Positions 27,813 to 37,552 of a stretch of 64,000 nt of DNA are shown one piece after another. Origin of the DNA: Gemmataceae bacterium. Lineage in GTDB: Bacteria > Planctomycetota > Planctomycetia > Gemmatales > Gemmataceae. The translations under genes and the position numbers were made by a program. Position 1 is the stretch's first letter. Each line of letters opens with the position of its first letter. The stretch covers positions 2,407,738-2,471,737 of the forward strand of contig LR594584.1 in assembly GCA_901538445.1 (NCBI GenBank), given 5' to 3'. The notes under the pieces are model-generated. The model saw only the letters and a program-made list of their open reading frames with translations, made no database searches and was not told the DNA's origin.

Positions 27813-29252
27813 ATGCGGCGCTCGGCCTGGGTGCTTCTGGCGGCGGTCGTCACCGGCTCGGTGAGCCCGGCCGTCGCGCAGCCCGGTCCGCTCGCGCCGG
27901 TGGGCGGGCCGCCACAGGTGCAACCCGACTACGACCCGAACCTGCCCCCGGAACCGCCGCGGGGCACCGTCGCCAAGTCGCCCGCGAACCGGCCCCCGAA
28001 CGTCCTCGGCCCGCCCGTGATGGGCTCCCCGGTCGGTCCCGCAGACCGCGACACTCAGGCCGAACCGGTGTGGGGCGCTCCGGCCCCGCAGCGGCCCACG
28101 GCACCGGTCGTCCCCGCGTCGGCGGCGAGCCCGGCCGCTCCTTCGGGCCGGCGCGCCGCCCTCGGTGCCCCGGTGACGGCCGGCGCGCCCGTGTCCGCCC
28201 AACGGGTCGAACCCGCGTCTCGAACGTCCTACGCCTCGACGGACGCCGACGACGCGGTCAACGACCTGCTGACGCAGCGGTCACCCCGGCGACGGCCGGC
28301 ACCGGCGGGGGGTCGGGACACGGACGTGCGGCCAGTGGGAGAGGGCGGCCCCGACGACCGCCCCGAGCGCGCGTCCGGCAAGTTCGGCGACAGGATCGGC
28401 GAGGCGCTCGGCAGTTGCACCGAGTGGTTCAAGAGCGACCACGCGTTCGACGGGTTCATCTCGCCCGTCACGAACCCGCTGCTGTTCGAGGACCCGCGGG
28501 CACTGACCGAGGTGCGGCCGATCTTTATGTACCAGCAGATCCCCGGGAGCCAGCCGGACTTCAACGGCGGCAGCGTCTACTACTACGGCGTTCAGGCCCG
28601 GCTCGCGGTCACCGACCGGTTGTCGTTCACGTTCAACAAGCTCGCCGGGATCACGCTCTCGCCGGGCAGCGCGTCGCTCTACGACGGCGGGACCGGGTTC
28701 GGCGAGCTGTGGCTCGGGCCGAAGTACACGTTCATCCGCAACGAGGACACGGGCACGCTGCTCGCCGGCGGGGTGCAGTTCCAGATCCCGGTCGGGTCGA
28801 GCAACGTGTTCCAGAACACCGGGAACCTGTCGGTCGTCCCGTACGTCACCTACGGGCAGAACTTCGGCCGGGACTTCAAGTTCGGCGGGTTCAACGCGTT
28901 GGTCGGCACCGGGTACTCGTTCTCGACCGACGACGTGCGGAGCGACTACTACTACCTGTCCGCCCACCTCGACATGGACGTGCTGAACAAGCACAAGTTC
29001 TACCCGCTCGTGGAACTGAACTGGCTGTACTACACGAACAACGGCAACGGGCTGCCGACCGGCAACGAGGGCCGCGACCTGTTCAACCTCGGCGGCCAGG
29101 CCAAGAACTCGGGGCTGCTGACCGGGGCGTTCGGTGCCCGGTACAAGATCACCGAGTGCGCGCAGGTCGGTGCCGCGTTCGAGTTCCCGCTCGCCGGCCC
29201 GCGGGACATGTTCCAGTACCGCGTCACCCTCGACTTCATCCTCCGGTACTGA
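27813..29252 (+). CDS. Hypothetical secreted/outer-membrane beta-barrel-like protein
   Basis: ATG 27813, signal peptide MRRSAWVLLAAVVTGSVSPAVAQ; Pro-rich N-terminal region; C-terminal alternating strands ending in ...FQYRVTLDFILRY (terminal aromatic). Confidence 0.7.
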   Translation: MRRSAWVLLAAVVTGSVSPAVAQPGPLAPVGGPPQVQPDYDPNLPPEPPRGTVAKSPANRPPNVLGPPVMGSPVGPADRDTQAEPVWGAPAPQRPTAPVVPASAASPAAPSGRRAALGAPVTAGAPVSAQRVEPASRTSYASTDADDAVNDLLTQRSPRRRPAPAGGRDTDVRPVGEGGPDDRPERASGKFGDRIGEALGSCTEWFKSDHAFDGFISPVTNPLLFEDPRALTEVRPIFMYQQIPGSQPDFNGGSVYYYGVQARLAVTDRLSFTFNKLAGITLSPGSASLYDGGTGFGELWLGPKYTFIRNEDTGTLLAGGVQFQIPVGSSNVFQNTGNLSVVPYVTYGQNFGRDFKFGGFNALVGTGYSFSTDDVRSDYYYLSAHLDMDVLNKHKFYPLVELNWLYYTNNGNGLPTGNEGRDLFNLGGQAKNSGLLTGAFGARYKITECAQVGAAFEFPLAGPRDMFQYRVTLDFILRY

Positions 29253-29266
29253 CCGCGGCGACACCG

Positions 29267-29295
29267 TTGACGAACCCACGGGCCGCCGCTAGTAT
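29267..29295 (+). promoter_or_regulatory. Candidate sigma70-type promoter TTGACG-N17-TAGTAT upstream of ECF sigma gene
   Basis: TTGACG (29267-29272), 17-nt spacer, TAGTAT (29290-29295); 108 nt before ATG 29403. Confidence 0.6.
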
Positions 29296-29402
29296 CGGTT
29301 AGATTGACAGATGGCGAATCGTCTGAGTCCTCTCCGACCATGAGACGAACCCGGAACCGGCACGAGTTCGCCCGACTCGTCCCGTAACCCCTCACGTTCC
29401 GC

Positions 29403-29969
29403 ATGGACACCACGTCCGCGAGCCTGCTGGTGCGGGTCCGGCACCTCGGCGACGTCGAGGCCTGGACGCGGTTCGTGCGCACGTACTCGCCGGTCCTCCA
29501 CGGGTGGGCGCGGCACATGGGGCTCCAGCACGACGACGCGGTGGACCTCGTTCAGGACGTGTTCGCGGTCCTCGTGCAGAAGCTCCCCGAATTCAACTAC
29601 GACTCGCACAAGCGGTTCCGCGGGTGGCTCTGGACCGTCACCCGGCGGCGGTGGGTCGAGCGGCGGCGCAGGGCCGTTCTGCCCCTCGACCCGGGCCGCG
29701 ACCCGAACGACGTCCCCGCCCCCGCGCCTCCCGTGCCCGAACTGGACGAGGCCGAGTTCCGGGCGTACATGCTGAAGCACGTCGTCCCCACGCTGCGGGG
29801 CAACTTCCACGACTCCACCTGGCGCGCGTTCTGGAAGCACGTCGTCGAGGGCCGGCCGGTGGCCGAGGTCGCCGGGGAGGAGGGGCTCTCGGTCGCGGCG
29901 GTGTACAAGGCGAAGCTCCGGGTCACGGCCTCCCTCCAAAAGGCGCTCGCGGACCTCGTCACCGACTGA
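29403..29969 (+). CDS. ECF-type RNA polymerase sigma factor
   Basis: TSASLLVRVRHLGDVEAWTRFVRTYSPVLHGWARHMGLQHDDAVDLVQDVFAVLVQKLPEFNYDSHKRFRGWLWTVTRRRWVERRRR (sigma region 2); region-4-like GRPVAEVAGEEGLSVAAVYKAKLRV. Confidence 0.93.
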   Translation: MDTTSASLLVRVRHLGDVEAWTRFVRTYSPVLHGWARHMGLQHDDAVDLVQDVFAVLVQKLPEFNYDSHKRFRGWLWTVTRRRWVERRRRAVLPLDPGRDPNDVPAPAPPVPELDEAEFRAYMLKHVVPTLRGNFHDSTWRAFWKHVVEGRPVAEVAGEEGLSVAAVYKAKLRVTASLQKALADLVTD

Positions 29970-29978
29970 GCCGCACTC

Positions 29979-32033
29979 ATGAACCCCACGAACCCCTGTC
30001 CGGCGCGGGCCGAGTACGAGGCGATGCTCCGCGGCCGGCTCGACGAGGACCGCGCAGCGGCCCTCGAAGCGCACCTCGGCGAGTGCGGCGCGTGCCAGCA
30101 GGCGCTCGACGGGCTGGCCGTGGACGAGCGGCTCACCGGCCTGCTCCGCGCCGCGCCGGACCCGGCTCCCGATTCGGGCCTGGGGCCGATGGTCGCCCGG
30201 CTCGAAGACATGGCCCTCCAGTTCACCCCGGCCGGGTTCGACCTCAGCGTGTCCGGCGACGCCCCGCTTGGGCCGGACGGCGCGCTCCACGACCTGGTAC
30301 CCGGGGCCGAGTCGGTCCAGGTCGTGGGGTACCGGATCGTCCGCCTGCTCGGGGCGGGCGGGATGGGGCTCGTCTACCTGGCCGACGACGACGCGCTCCG
30401 CCGCCAGGTCGCGATCAAGGTGCTCCGCCCCCGGCTCGCGCGGCACACCCGCGCCCGCGACGGGTTCCTGCGGGAGGCCCGCGCCATGGCGGCCCTCAAG
30501 CACGACAACGTGGTGACGGTGTTCCAGGTCGGCGACGCGGTCGGGCCGCGGGGCGAGTCGGTGCCGTTCCTCGCGATGGAGCGGCTCGAGGGCGAGACGC
30601 TCGCGGACTGGGTCCGCCGGGACCGGGTGATGGCCCCGGACCGGGTCGCGCGGCTCGGCACCCAGGCCGCCGAGGGGCTCGCCGCGGCGCATGCCCGCGG
30701 GGTCGTTCACCGGGACATCAAGCCGGGGAACCTCTGGCTCGAAGCGCCCCCGGGGTGGGCCGACGCGGACCCCGACCAGCGGCCCCCGCTCGCGGCCGTC
30801 GGGCGGGTCAAAATCCTCGACTTCGGACTGGCGCAGCCGGCGGGCGAGGAGGACGCGGGCCGGTCGCAGGTGGTGCTGGGCACCCCGGCGTACATGGCCC
30901 CCGAACAGGCCGCGGGCCGCGACCTCGACGCCCGCGCCGACCTCTTCAGCCTCGGGGTCGTGCTGTACGAGCTCCTGACCGGCCGGCTGCCGTTCCCGCG
31001 GGCGGGCCGCCTCAGCGTACCGACGTACCCCGACCCCGTTCCCGTCGGCACCCTGGCCCCGGACGCCCCTCCCGAGTTGGCCGAACTCGTCCACCGGCTC
31101 CTGGCGACCGACCCGGCGAACCGCCCCGGATCGGCCCGTGAGGTGGCGGCGGCCCTCGCGGCGCTGGCGCACCCGACCGGGCCGGTCGCCGCCGTTCCCG
31201 GGACGCCCGACCACGCGCGCCCGGCACGGCAGCGCCGCGGCCGGGGCGCCCGCGCGGCGGTCGGAGCCGCGCTGGTGGCCGCCGGGCTCGCGGGGGTGTG
31301 GGCGGCACTGCCCCGGACCGAGTCGCGCGGCCCCGGCGAGACCGACGGACTCCCGGCCGGCCCCCCCGATGACGCCTGGGTCCGGGCCGTCCTCGCGCTC
31401 CCACCGAACCGGCACTCGCCGGAGGTCGTCGCGAAGCTCCGCGAGCTGAATCCGGGGTTCGACGGCGAGGTGTCTCGGCTCGGCCTGTCCGACGGAAAGG
31501 TCACCGAGTTCGGCATCCTGACCGACGAGGTCTCCGACATCCGCCCGGTCCGGGCGTTCGCCGGGCTCCGGCACCTCACGGTGGTCGGGAGCACCCCGGG
31601 GAAGGGGAAGCTGACCGACCTGTCGCCCATCCGCGGGCTCCCGCTCACGACCCTGAACGTCTGGCAGAACCCGGGCCTCACCGACATTTCGCCGGCGGCG
31701 GGCATGAGTCTGACCATGTTCCAGAGCGGCGACACCGCGATCCGCGACCTCGCGCCGCTCGCGGGGATGCCCCTGGACGTGGTGGCCGTCAACAACTGCG
31801 CGGTGACCGACCTGTCGCCCGTGCGGACGATGCCGCGGATCCGCCTGCTCCGGTGCGACGGGTGCCCGATCGCCACCCTGGAGCCGCTGATCGGCTCGAA
31901 GGTCCGGGAGCTCCGGTTCACGGTGAAGCCGGACCGGGGCGACCTGGAGGTTCTGGAGCAGATGCCGCAACTCGCCACGATCAACGGTTCGCCCGCGTCC
32001 GAGTTCCGGCCCCGCACGTCCCCGCCGCGGTGA
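29979..32033 (+). CDS. Ser/Thr protein kinase with N-terminal anti-sigma-type zinc finger, TM segment and C-terminal LRR-like region
   Basis: LEAHLGECGACQQALDGL (HxxxCxxC); RIVRLLGAGGMGLVYLADD...VAIKVL...VVHRDIKPGNLWL...ILDFGLAQ...GTPAYMAPEQ; TM (AAVGAALVAAGLAGVWAAL); LTDLSPIRGLPLTTLNVWQNPGLTDISPAAGMSL repeats. Confidence 0.94.
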   Translation: MNPTNPCPARAEYEAMLRGRLDEDRAAALEAHLGECGACQQALDGLAVDERLTGLLRAAPDPAPDSGLGPMVARLEDMALQFTPAGFDLSVSGDAPLGPDGALHDLVPGAESVQVVGYRIVRLLGAGGMGLVYLADDDALRRQVAIKVLRPRLARHTRARDGFLREARAMAALKHDNVVTVFQVGDAVGPRGESVPFLAMERLEGETLADWVRRDRVMAPDRVARLGTQAAEGLAAAHARGVVHRDIKPGNLWLEAPPGWADADPDQRPPLAAVGRVKILDFGLAQPAGEEDAGRSQVVLGTPAYMAPEQAAGRDLDARADLFSLGVVLYELLTGRLPFPRAGRLSVPTYPDPVPVGTLAPDAPPELAELVHRLLATDPANRPGSAREVAAALAALAHPTGPVAAVPGTPDHARPARQRRGRGARAAVGAALVAAGLAGVWAALPRTESRGPGETDGLPAGPPDDAWVRAVLALPPNRHSPEVVAKLRELNPGFDGEVSRLGLSDGKVTEFGILTDEVSDIRPVRAFAGLRHLTVVGSTPGKGKLTDLSPIRGLPLTTLNVWQNPGLTDISPAAGMSLTMFQSGDTAIRDLAPLAGMPLDVVAVNNCAVTDLSPVRTMPRIRLLRCDGCPIATLEPLIGSKVRELRFTVKPDRGDLEVLEQMPQLATINGSPASEFRPRTSPPR

Positions 32034-32136
32034 AAAAAAATCGGGTCCGGTGTCCAACTCACGGTTCTCTCCTCGAAGACACTTCTGACGGACTCTCCCT
32101 TCTGTCGGGCCTCGGGCTTCATCCTTCCATTTCCGT

Positions 32137-33066
32137 GTGAGAACCCACGTGACCAGCACAACCCTTTCGGGGCGGCGCCCCCGCGCGTTCACGCTCATCG
32201 AGCTCCTCGTCGTCATCGCGATCATTGCGATCCTCATCGGTCTGTTGCTGCCCGCGGTGCAGAAGGTCCGCGAGGCCGCCGCACGCACGCAGTGCGCAAA
32301 CAACCTCAAGCAACTCGCTCTCGGGTTGCACAATTACGCCGGGGTCAACGGCGACAAGCTGCCCCCGCTGCGGTACGCGCTCACCCCGGGGGCGACCGGG
32401 AACGGGCAGGGCAGCGCGATGACGGCTCTGCTCCCGTACCTGGAGCAGGACGCACTGTTCAAGTCGCACGTCGCGGCCGCCGACGTCACGGTCAACAAGG
32501 GCGTGGTGGTCAAGACGTTCCTGTGCCCGGCCGACAGCACGGTCGGCACCGGCGTCGGGGCGAACGGGTGGGCCGGCAGCTCCTACGCAATCAACTCACT
32601 GCTCGTCGCGAAGTACTCCTGGTTCACGGTGACCAACGTGGACTCTCCACAGATGACCATCACCGGCATCACCGACGGCACCTCGAACACGGTCGCGTTC
32701 GCCGAGCGGAAGATGCTCACCGAGGGCACGGTCCTGTGCGCCCGCGACAAGCCGCACGAGTGGAACGGCGAGGACAAGTACAACTCGGCCGCCTTCGCCA
32801 TGTACCAGTCGATGGGCTACTACCGGGCCTCGTACCCGGCGTACTGGAGCACGTCGCAGTGGTGGTTCAACTCGCAGAGCATCCAGCCGAACGTCGCGGG
32901 GACGACCGGCACCCGCTGGGGCGCGAACTCGTCGCACCCGGCCACGGTGCAGCTCGCGATGGCCGACGGGAGCGTCCGCGGGGTGAACCAGAGTACCAAC
33001 ATCCTGACGTTCTGGACCGCCGTGATGCCGAACGACGGCATGGTCCTCACCAGCGACTGGAACTGA
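32137..33066 (+). CDS. DUF1559 domain protein with prepilin-type N-terminal methylation motif
   Basis: [52 protein letters not shown]...; start GTG 32137 or 32149. Confidence 0.95.
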   Translation: MRTHVTSTTLSGRRPRAFTLIELLVVIAIIAILIGLLLPAVQKVREAAARTQCANNLKQLALGLHNYAGVNGDKLPPLRYALTPGATGNGQGSAMTALLPYLEQDALFKSHVAAADVTVNKGVVVKTFLCPADSTVGTGVGANGWAGSSYAINSLLVAKYSWFTVTNVDSPQMTITGITDGTSNTVAFAERKMLTEGTVLCARDKPHEWNGEDKYNSAAFAMYQSMGYYRASYPAYWSTSQWWFNSQSIQPNVAGTTGTRWGANSSHPATVQLAMADGSVRGVNQSTNILTFWTAVMPNDGMVLTSDWN

Positions 33067-33138
33067 CCCTCGCCCAGGCGCGGCCCGGACCGGACCGCGC
33101 CGCGGTTCGTCTCGCATCACTTCAGAGGGATCAACACA

Positions 33139-33561
33139 ATGCTGCGGTTGACGAGGTGTCTGATCGCGTTGGGCGGGGTTCTTGTGGCGGGGTGCGGGGG
33201 CCAGCGGTCGGCCGAAGAGACGCACGCGCTGGTGGGGAGCATCACGGTCGCGGGACAACCGGCCCGGGACGTGATGATCGTGGCCCGAGGGAGCGACGGC
33301 AAGGACTACAGCGGCGTGTCGGACGCGACTGGGAAGTACCAGATTGACAACCCGCCGATCGGCACCCTCAGGATCACCCTCGCGTCGGCGACGCCGCCCC
33401 CGCCCCCGGGCGTGAAGGGTGCCGGAGCGTCGCGCGAACCGCGGTACGTGCCCGCGGGGTACTCGGGCACCAGCGCGGACCTGACGGTCGAGTTCACCGG
33501 CGGGACGCAGGTGTTCGACATCGCGGCCGCGACCGACGCCGACCCGGCGAGGAGCCGCTAG
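33139..33561 (+). CDS. Lipoprotein with carboxypeptidase-regulatory-like fold
   Basis: [21 protein letters not shown] (lipobox); [53 protein letters not shown]. Confidence 0.8.
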   Translation: MLRLTRCLIALGGVLVAGCGGQRSAEETHALVGSITVAGQPARDVMIVARGSDGKDYSGVSDATGKYQIDNPPIGTLRITLASATPPPPPGVKGAGASREPRYVPAGYSGTSADLTVEFTGGTQVFDIAAATDADPARSR

Positions 33562-34382
33562 ACGCCCAGCGCCTTGAACTGCTTCACGCAGTTCGTGATG
33601 GCGACTTCCGTGGGGAGCCGCTCGATGCTCGACGCGCCGAAGAACCCGACGATGCCCGTCGTGTGGTCGAGCACGTACCGAACATCGGCCGGTTCGGAGA
33701 TCGGCCCGCCGTGGCAGAGCACCAGGACGTCCGGCCGCACGGCCCTCGCGGCGTCGGCCAGCGCCTGGACCCGCTTGGCGGCCTCTTCGAGCGACATTGC
33801 GGACCTGGCCCCGATGCTCCCCTTCGTCGTCAGCCCCATGTGCGGGATGAGAATGTCGGCCCCGGCCTTCGCCATCCGGGTCGCTTCTTCGGGCGTGAAC
33901 ACGTAGGGGCACGTCAGCAGGTCCATCTCGCGGGCGAGTGCGATCATCTCGACTTCCCTGTCGAAGCCCATCCCCGTCTCCTCCAGGCCGACCCGCAAGG
34001 TGCCGTCGATGAGACCGACCGTGGGGAAGTTCTGCACGCCGCTGAACCCGGCGTCGCGCACGTCGAGCAGGAACCGCCTCATCACGCGGAACGGGTCGGT
34101 CCCGCACACGCCCGCCAGCACCGGCGTCCTCTCGACGACCGGCAGCACCTCGCGGGCCATGTCCATGACGATCTGGTTCGCGTCGCCGTAGGGCATGAGC
34201 CCGGCGAGCGACCCGCGGCCGGCCATGCGGAACCGGCCCGAGTTGTAGATGATGATGAGGTCGATGCCGCCCATCTCGGCGCACTTCGCGGAGATGCCGG
34301 TCCCGGCCCCGCCGCCGATGATCGGTCGGCCCGCGGCCACCTGGGTCCGGAACCGGGCGAGGATGTCGCTGCGCGAGAACAT
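33558..34382 (-). CDS. Phosphoenolpyruvate hydrolase/TIM-barrel signal transduction family protein (C-terminal half of Tm-1-type proteins)
   Basis: [81 protein letters not shown]...[13 protein letters not shown]. Confidence 0.9.
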   Translation of the reverse strand: MFSRSDILARFRTQVAAGRPIIGGGAGTGISAKCAEMGGIDLIIIYNSGRFRMAGRGSLAGLMPYGDANQIVMDMAREVLPVVERTPVLAGVCGTDPFRVMRRFLLDVRDAGFSGVQNFPTVGLIDGTLRVGLEETGMGFDREVEMIALAREMDLLTCPYVFTPEEATRMAKAGADILIPHMGLTTKGSIGARSAMSLEEAAKRVQALADAARAVRPDVLVLCHGGPISEPADVRYVLDHTTGIVGFFGASSIERLPTEVAITNCVKQFKALGV

Positions 34383-34422
34383 GGTGGCTCGGGGGAGAGT
34401 GGTTCTGGTCCGGCCGACCGCG

Positions 34423-34884
34423 TCACGGGCCCTTCGGCGGGTCCGTCGGCTTCGGCACGTCGGGGGGGATCACCACCTCGCGGCTCTCGCCGCCGAGGTC
34501 GCGGTGGCCGGACCGCTTCGGGCCGGCCCCGGTCTTCGCGCGCTCCTCGGCATCGGCCTTCGCGAGCAGCTCCTGGATGATCCGCTCGTTCGCGTCCAGC
34601 TCGGCGCGGGTCGGCCCGGCCGCGGGGGTGCGGTTGCCGCGAACGGCCCACAGGAGCAACTCGCCGACGGCGACGAACGCGAACCCCCAGGCCGCGAGCG
34701 TGAGCGGCAACCGGACCTTCATCGTGTCCGCGAGGTCGTCGTCCGGCAGAGCGACGTCGTTCGTGCCGGGTGCCGCGGCCGGCAGGAACATGACGGCGAT
34801 GTTCGCGATCAGGTAGCCGAGGACGGCGAGGAACAGCGCCGCGAGGGTGCCGTTGACCGCGATCCGTTTGACGACGGGACTCAT
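34423..34884 (-). CDS. Hypothetical membrane protein (two TM helices, charged C-terminus)
   Basis: ATG 34884: [37 protein letters not shown]...[28 protein letters not shown]. Confidence 0.7.
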   Translation of the reverse strand: MSPVVKRIAVNGTLAALFLAVLGYLIANIAVMFLPAAAPGTNDVALPDDDLADTMKVRLPLTLAAWGFAFVAVGELLLWAVRGNRTPAAGPTRAELDANERIIQELLAKADAEERAKTGAGPKRSGHRDLGGESREVVIPPDVPKPTDPPKGP

Positions 34885-34979
34885 GCCTAACCCCACGAGC
34901 GACGCCGGCGGAAGAGCCAGTAACATAACACGCGGTCCCGGGCCGAGCAGTCGCAAACCGGGCGAACCGGGGGCGTGGC

Positions 34980-36194
34980 ATGTCTGTGTTACTCATCGGA
35001 ACCCTCGACACCAAGGGGGCCGAGTTCGCCCACGTCCGCGACCGGCTCCGCGCGGCCGGGGTCGCGGTCACGCTCGCCGACGCGGGCGTCGTGGCCCCGC
35101 CCACGTTCGCACCCGACGTCTCGCGCGAGCAGGTGTTTCAACTCGCGGGAGCGAGTGCGGCCGCGGTGAAGGGGGCCGGGGACCGCGGGAAAGCGGTCGC
35201 CCTGGCGGCCGCGGGCGCGGCGAAACTCGCGGCCCGGATGCACGCCGAGGGAACGCTCACCGGTGTCATGGGGCTGGGTGGCTCGGCCGGCACGACGATC
35301 GGCACCGCGGCGATGCGGGCGGTGCCCGTGGGCGTGCCGAAGCTGATGGTGAGCACGCTCGCGTCGGGCCAGGTGCAGCCCTACGTCGGCACGCGCGACG
35401 TGATGATGATGCACTCGGTCGTGGATGTCGCCGGGCTGAATCGTGTGAGCCGGACCGTCCTCGACAACGCCGCCGCCGCGATGGCCGGAATGGTTCTCGC
35501 ACGCCGCGAAGCAACCCCGACCCCGCCGGACAGGCCCGTGATCGCGGCGACGATGTTCGGGGTCACGACGCCGTGCGTCGAAGCGGCTCGGGCGCGCCTG
35601 GAAGCCGCGGGGTACGAGGTGCTGGTGTTCCACGCCACCGGCACCGGCGGCCGGACGATGGAGGGGCTGATCCGCGACGGGCTCGTCGCCGGGGTGCTCG
35701 ACATTACGACCACGGAACTCGCCGACGAACTGGTCGGGGGCGTTCTGAGTGCCGGCCCCGACCGGCTCACGGCCGCGAGCCTCAAGGGGGTGCCGCAGGT
35801 GATCTCGGTCGGCGCGCTCGACATGGTGAACTTCGGCCCGCCGGACACGGTGCCCGTGAAGTTCAAGGAGCGCCGGTTCCACCAGCACAACCCGACGATC
35901 ACGCTGATGCGGACGACGCCCGAGGAAATGGACCGGCTCGGGCTGGAACTGACGCAGAAGGCGAGCGCCTCGAGCGGCCGGGCCGCGGTCGTGATGCCGC
36001 TCCGGGGAGTCTCCGCGCTCGACGCCCCGGGGCAGCCGTTCTGGTGGCCGGAGGCGAACGCGGCGCTGGTCCAGAGCGTGCGGAACTGGATCGCCCCGAA
36101 CGTGGAGCTGCTCGAGCTCGACCTGCACATCAACGACCCGGCGTTCGCGGCCGCGTGCGCCAACGCGTTGCTGGACCTCCTGCGGCCGCGGTGA
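34980..36194 (+). CDS. UPF0261 / Tm-1-like ATP-binding domain protein
   Basis: MSVLLIGTLDTKGAEFAHVRDRLRAAGVAVTLADAGV...VMGLGGSAGTTIGTAAMRAVPVGVPKLMVSTLASG...DVMMMHSVVDVAGLNRVSRTVLDNAAAAMAGM. Confidence 0.92.
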   Translation: MSVLLIGTLDTKGAEFAHVRDRLRAAGVAVTLADAGVVAPPTFAPDVSREQVFQLAGASAAAVKGAGDRGKAVALAAAGAAKLAARMHAEGTLTGVMGLGGSAGTTIGTAAMRAVPVGVPKLMVSTLASGQVQPYVGTRDVMMMHSVVDVAGLNRVSRTVLDNAAAAMAGMVLARREATPTPPDRPVIAATMFGVTTPCVEAARARLEAAGYEVLVFHATGTGGRTMEGLIRDGLVAGVLDITTTELADELVGGVLSAGPDRLTAASLKGVPQVISVGALDMVNFGPPDTVPVKFKERRFHQHNPTITLMRTTPEEMDRLGLELTQKASASSGRAAVVMPLRGVSALDAPGQPFWWPEANAALVQSVRNWIAPNVELLELDLHINDPAFAAACANALLDLLRPR

Positions 36195-36204
36195 CGGGCC
36201 GGTG

Positions 36205-36621
36205 TCACTCCTTCGGGATCTCCTTCCCCTGCACGGTCTTGATCCCGTCGCGGCTCACCGACACGACCTTCCACCGGAACCCGGGCCGCAGGTCCTTCGT
36301 CCCCCGGCCGCTGACGGTCAGGTCGCCGTCGGCGACGAGCGGGACGACGCTGAACGAGCTCCCCTTCCACGTGCCGACGGCGAGCAGCTCTTTGGTGAAA
36401 TCGACTTTCGGCGCGTCCTTGACGCCCCAGGCCTTGGCGAGCTTCTCCCACGCTTTCTCGGACGCGATGACGCCGCTCGCGGGGGCCAGGGTCTGGAGCG
36501 ACTCGTCGTCGATCGACCCGCCGAGTTCGACCGTCGGCTTCTTGGCGTCCTTCTTGTCCTCCCCCGCGGCCGGGGCGAGGAACAGGGCGAGTGCGGCGAG
36601 TGCGACAACGGTGCGGAACAT
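36205..36621 (-). CDS. Hypothetical secreted protein
   Basis: MFRTVVALAALALFLAPAAGEDKKDAKKPTVELGGSIDDESLQTLAPASGVIASEKAWEKLAKAWGVKDAPKVDFTKELLAVGTWKGS; signal peptide. Confidence 0.75.
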   Translation of the reverse strand: MFRTVVALAALALFLAPAAGEDKKDAKKPTVELGGSIDDESLQTLAPASGVIASEKAWEKLAKAWGVKDAPKVDFTKELLAVGTWKGSSFSVVPLVADGDLTVSGRGTKDLRPGFRWKVVSVSRDGIKTVQGKEIPKE

Positions 36622-36702
36622 GCGGACCTCATCGGGATAATGGGCGACAGACTACTGACGACAAACCCGCTGCCGTGGTTTGGTCGCCAGTGGATTCCGC
36701 AG

Positions 36703-37407
36703 TCAATCTGTGGGAAGCCGCAGTTGGCGGAACGTGTCCTCGTAGGTGCGCTCCAACTCGACCGTGACCGACGGGCCGTACAGCAGCCACAGCGGCATCG
36801 GGGGTATCGGCTTGCCGAGCGCCAGCGCCTCCTGCCAGATCGCGAGGCGCGCGCTCCCGTTCTTCCCCATCGGCCGGTACGCGGTCACATACAACCGCTC
36901 GCCCCACGGCGTGATGTCCGGGGGGCCGATCCGGGCCATGAGTTCGTCGTGCAGGTTCGCTGATCGCGTGGTCACGGCGTCGAGGATTATTACTCCGGCC
37001 CCGCGCTGGAGGTACGTCTCGCACTTCGCGACGAACGCCTCGCGCGCCTCAGGCCGGTCCTTGTTCCCCTCGCTGACGAGTTCGATCGCCCCCGCGAGGT
37101 ACCGGCCGTCGCGGTACCCGTGGACGAGCACTTCGCTGGTTTCGGTCGCGAGTTCAAACGGGACAGTGAGAACGGCCTCGGCACCCTGCCACTCATGCGC
37201 TTCGGGCTGTGGCGGCCGCGCGCTCCTCACCCCCCCAAACGTGGCGACATCAACCTCGATGCCAGTCTGGACGTTCGGTGACGCACGGAACCCTTCGGGC
37301 ATCCGCAGGTTCATGTCGTAGGCCATTGAGGTGGCCCAGGCGTTGTGGAACGAGTGCCACTCCAACTCGGTCCTGAGGGGCGGGTGGTAATGGTCACGTA
37401 GAGGCAT
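36703..37407 (-). CDS. DUF4058 family protein
   Basis: ATG 37407: MPLRDHYHPPLRTELEWHSFHNAWATSMAYDMNLRMPEGFRASPNVQTGIEVDVATF...LTVPFELATETSEVLVHGYRDGRYLAGAIELVSEGNKDRPEARE. Confidence 0.75.
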   Translation of the reverse strand: MPLRDHYHPPLRTELEWHSFHNAWATSMAYDMNLRMPEGFRASPNVQTGIEVDVATFGGVRSARPPQPEAHEWQGAEAVLTVPFELATETSEVLVHGYRDGRYLAGAIELVSEGNKDRPEAREAFVAKCETYLQRGAGVIILDAVTTRSANLHDELMARIGPPDITPWGERLYVTAYRPMGKNGSARLAIWQEALALGKPIPPMPLWLLYGPSVTVELERTYEDTFRQLRLPTD

Positions 37408-37552
37408 GTCATCGCTCCATCTGGTTGCCCTCACTGTACCCGACGGGTGGGGATTTTCGTACTCTCCGTTGCCGCGGCGCGGCGGGGGCCGGACAATGCC
37501 GCCACGGTTCCGACTCCACCACCGGCGGTCGCTTCTCTCCAGGGGACTCTCA

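Noticed and set aside
29289-32333. 1014-aa minus-strand ORF opposite the sigma/kinase genes
   Set aside because: Antisense artefact; kinase motifs HRDIKPGN/DFG are on the plus strand.
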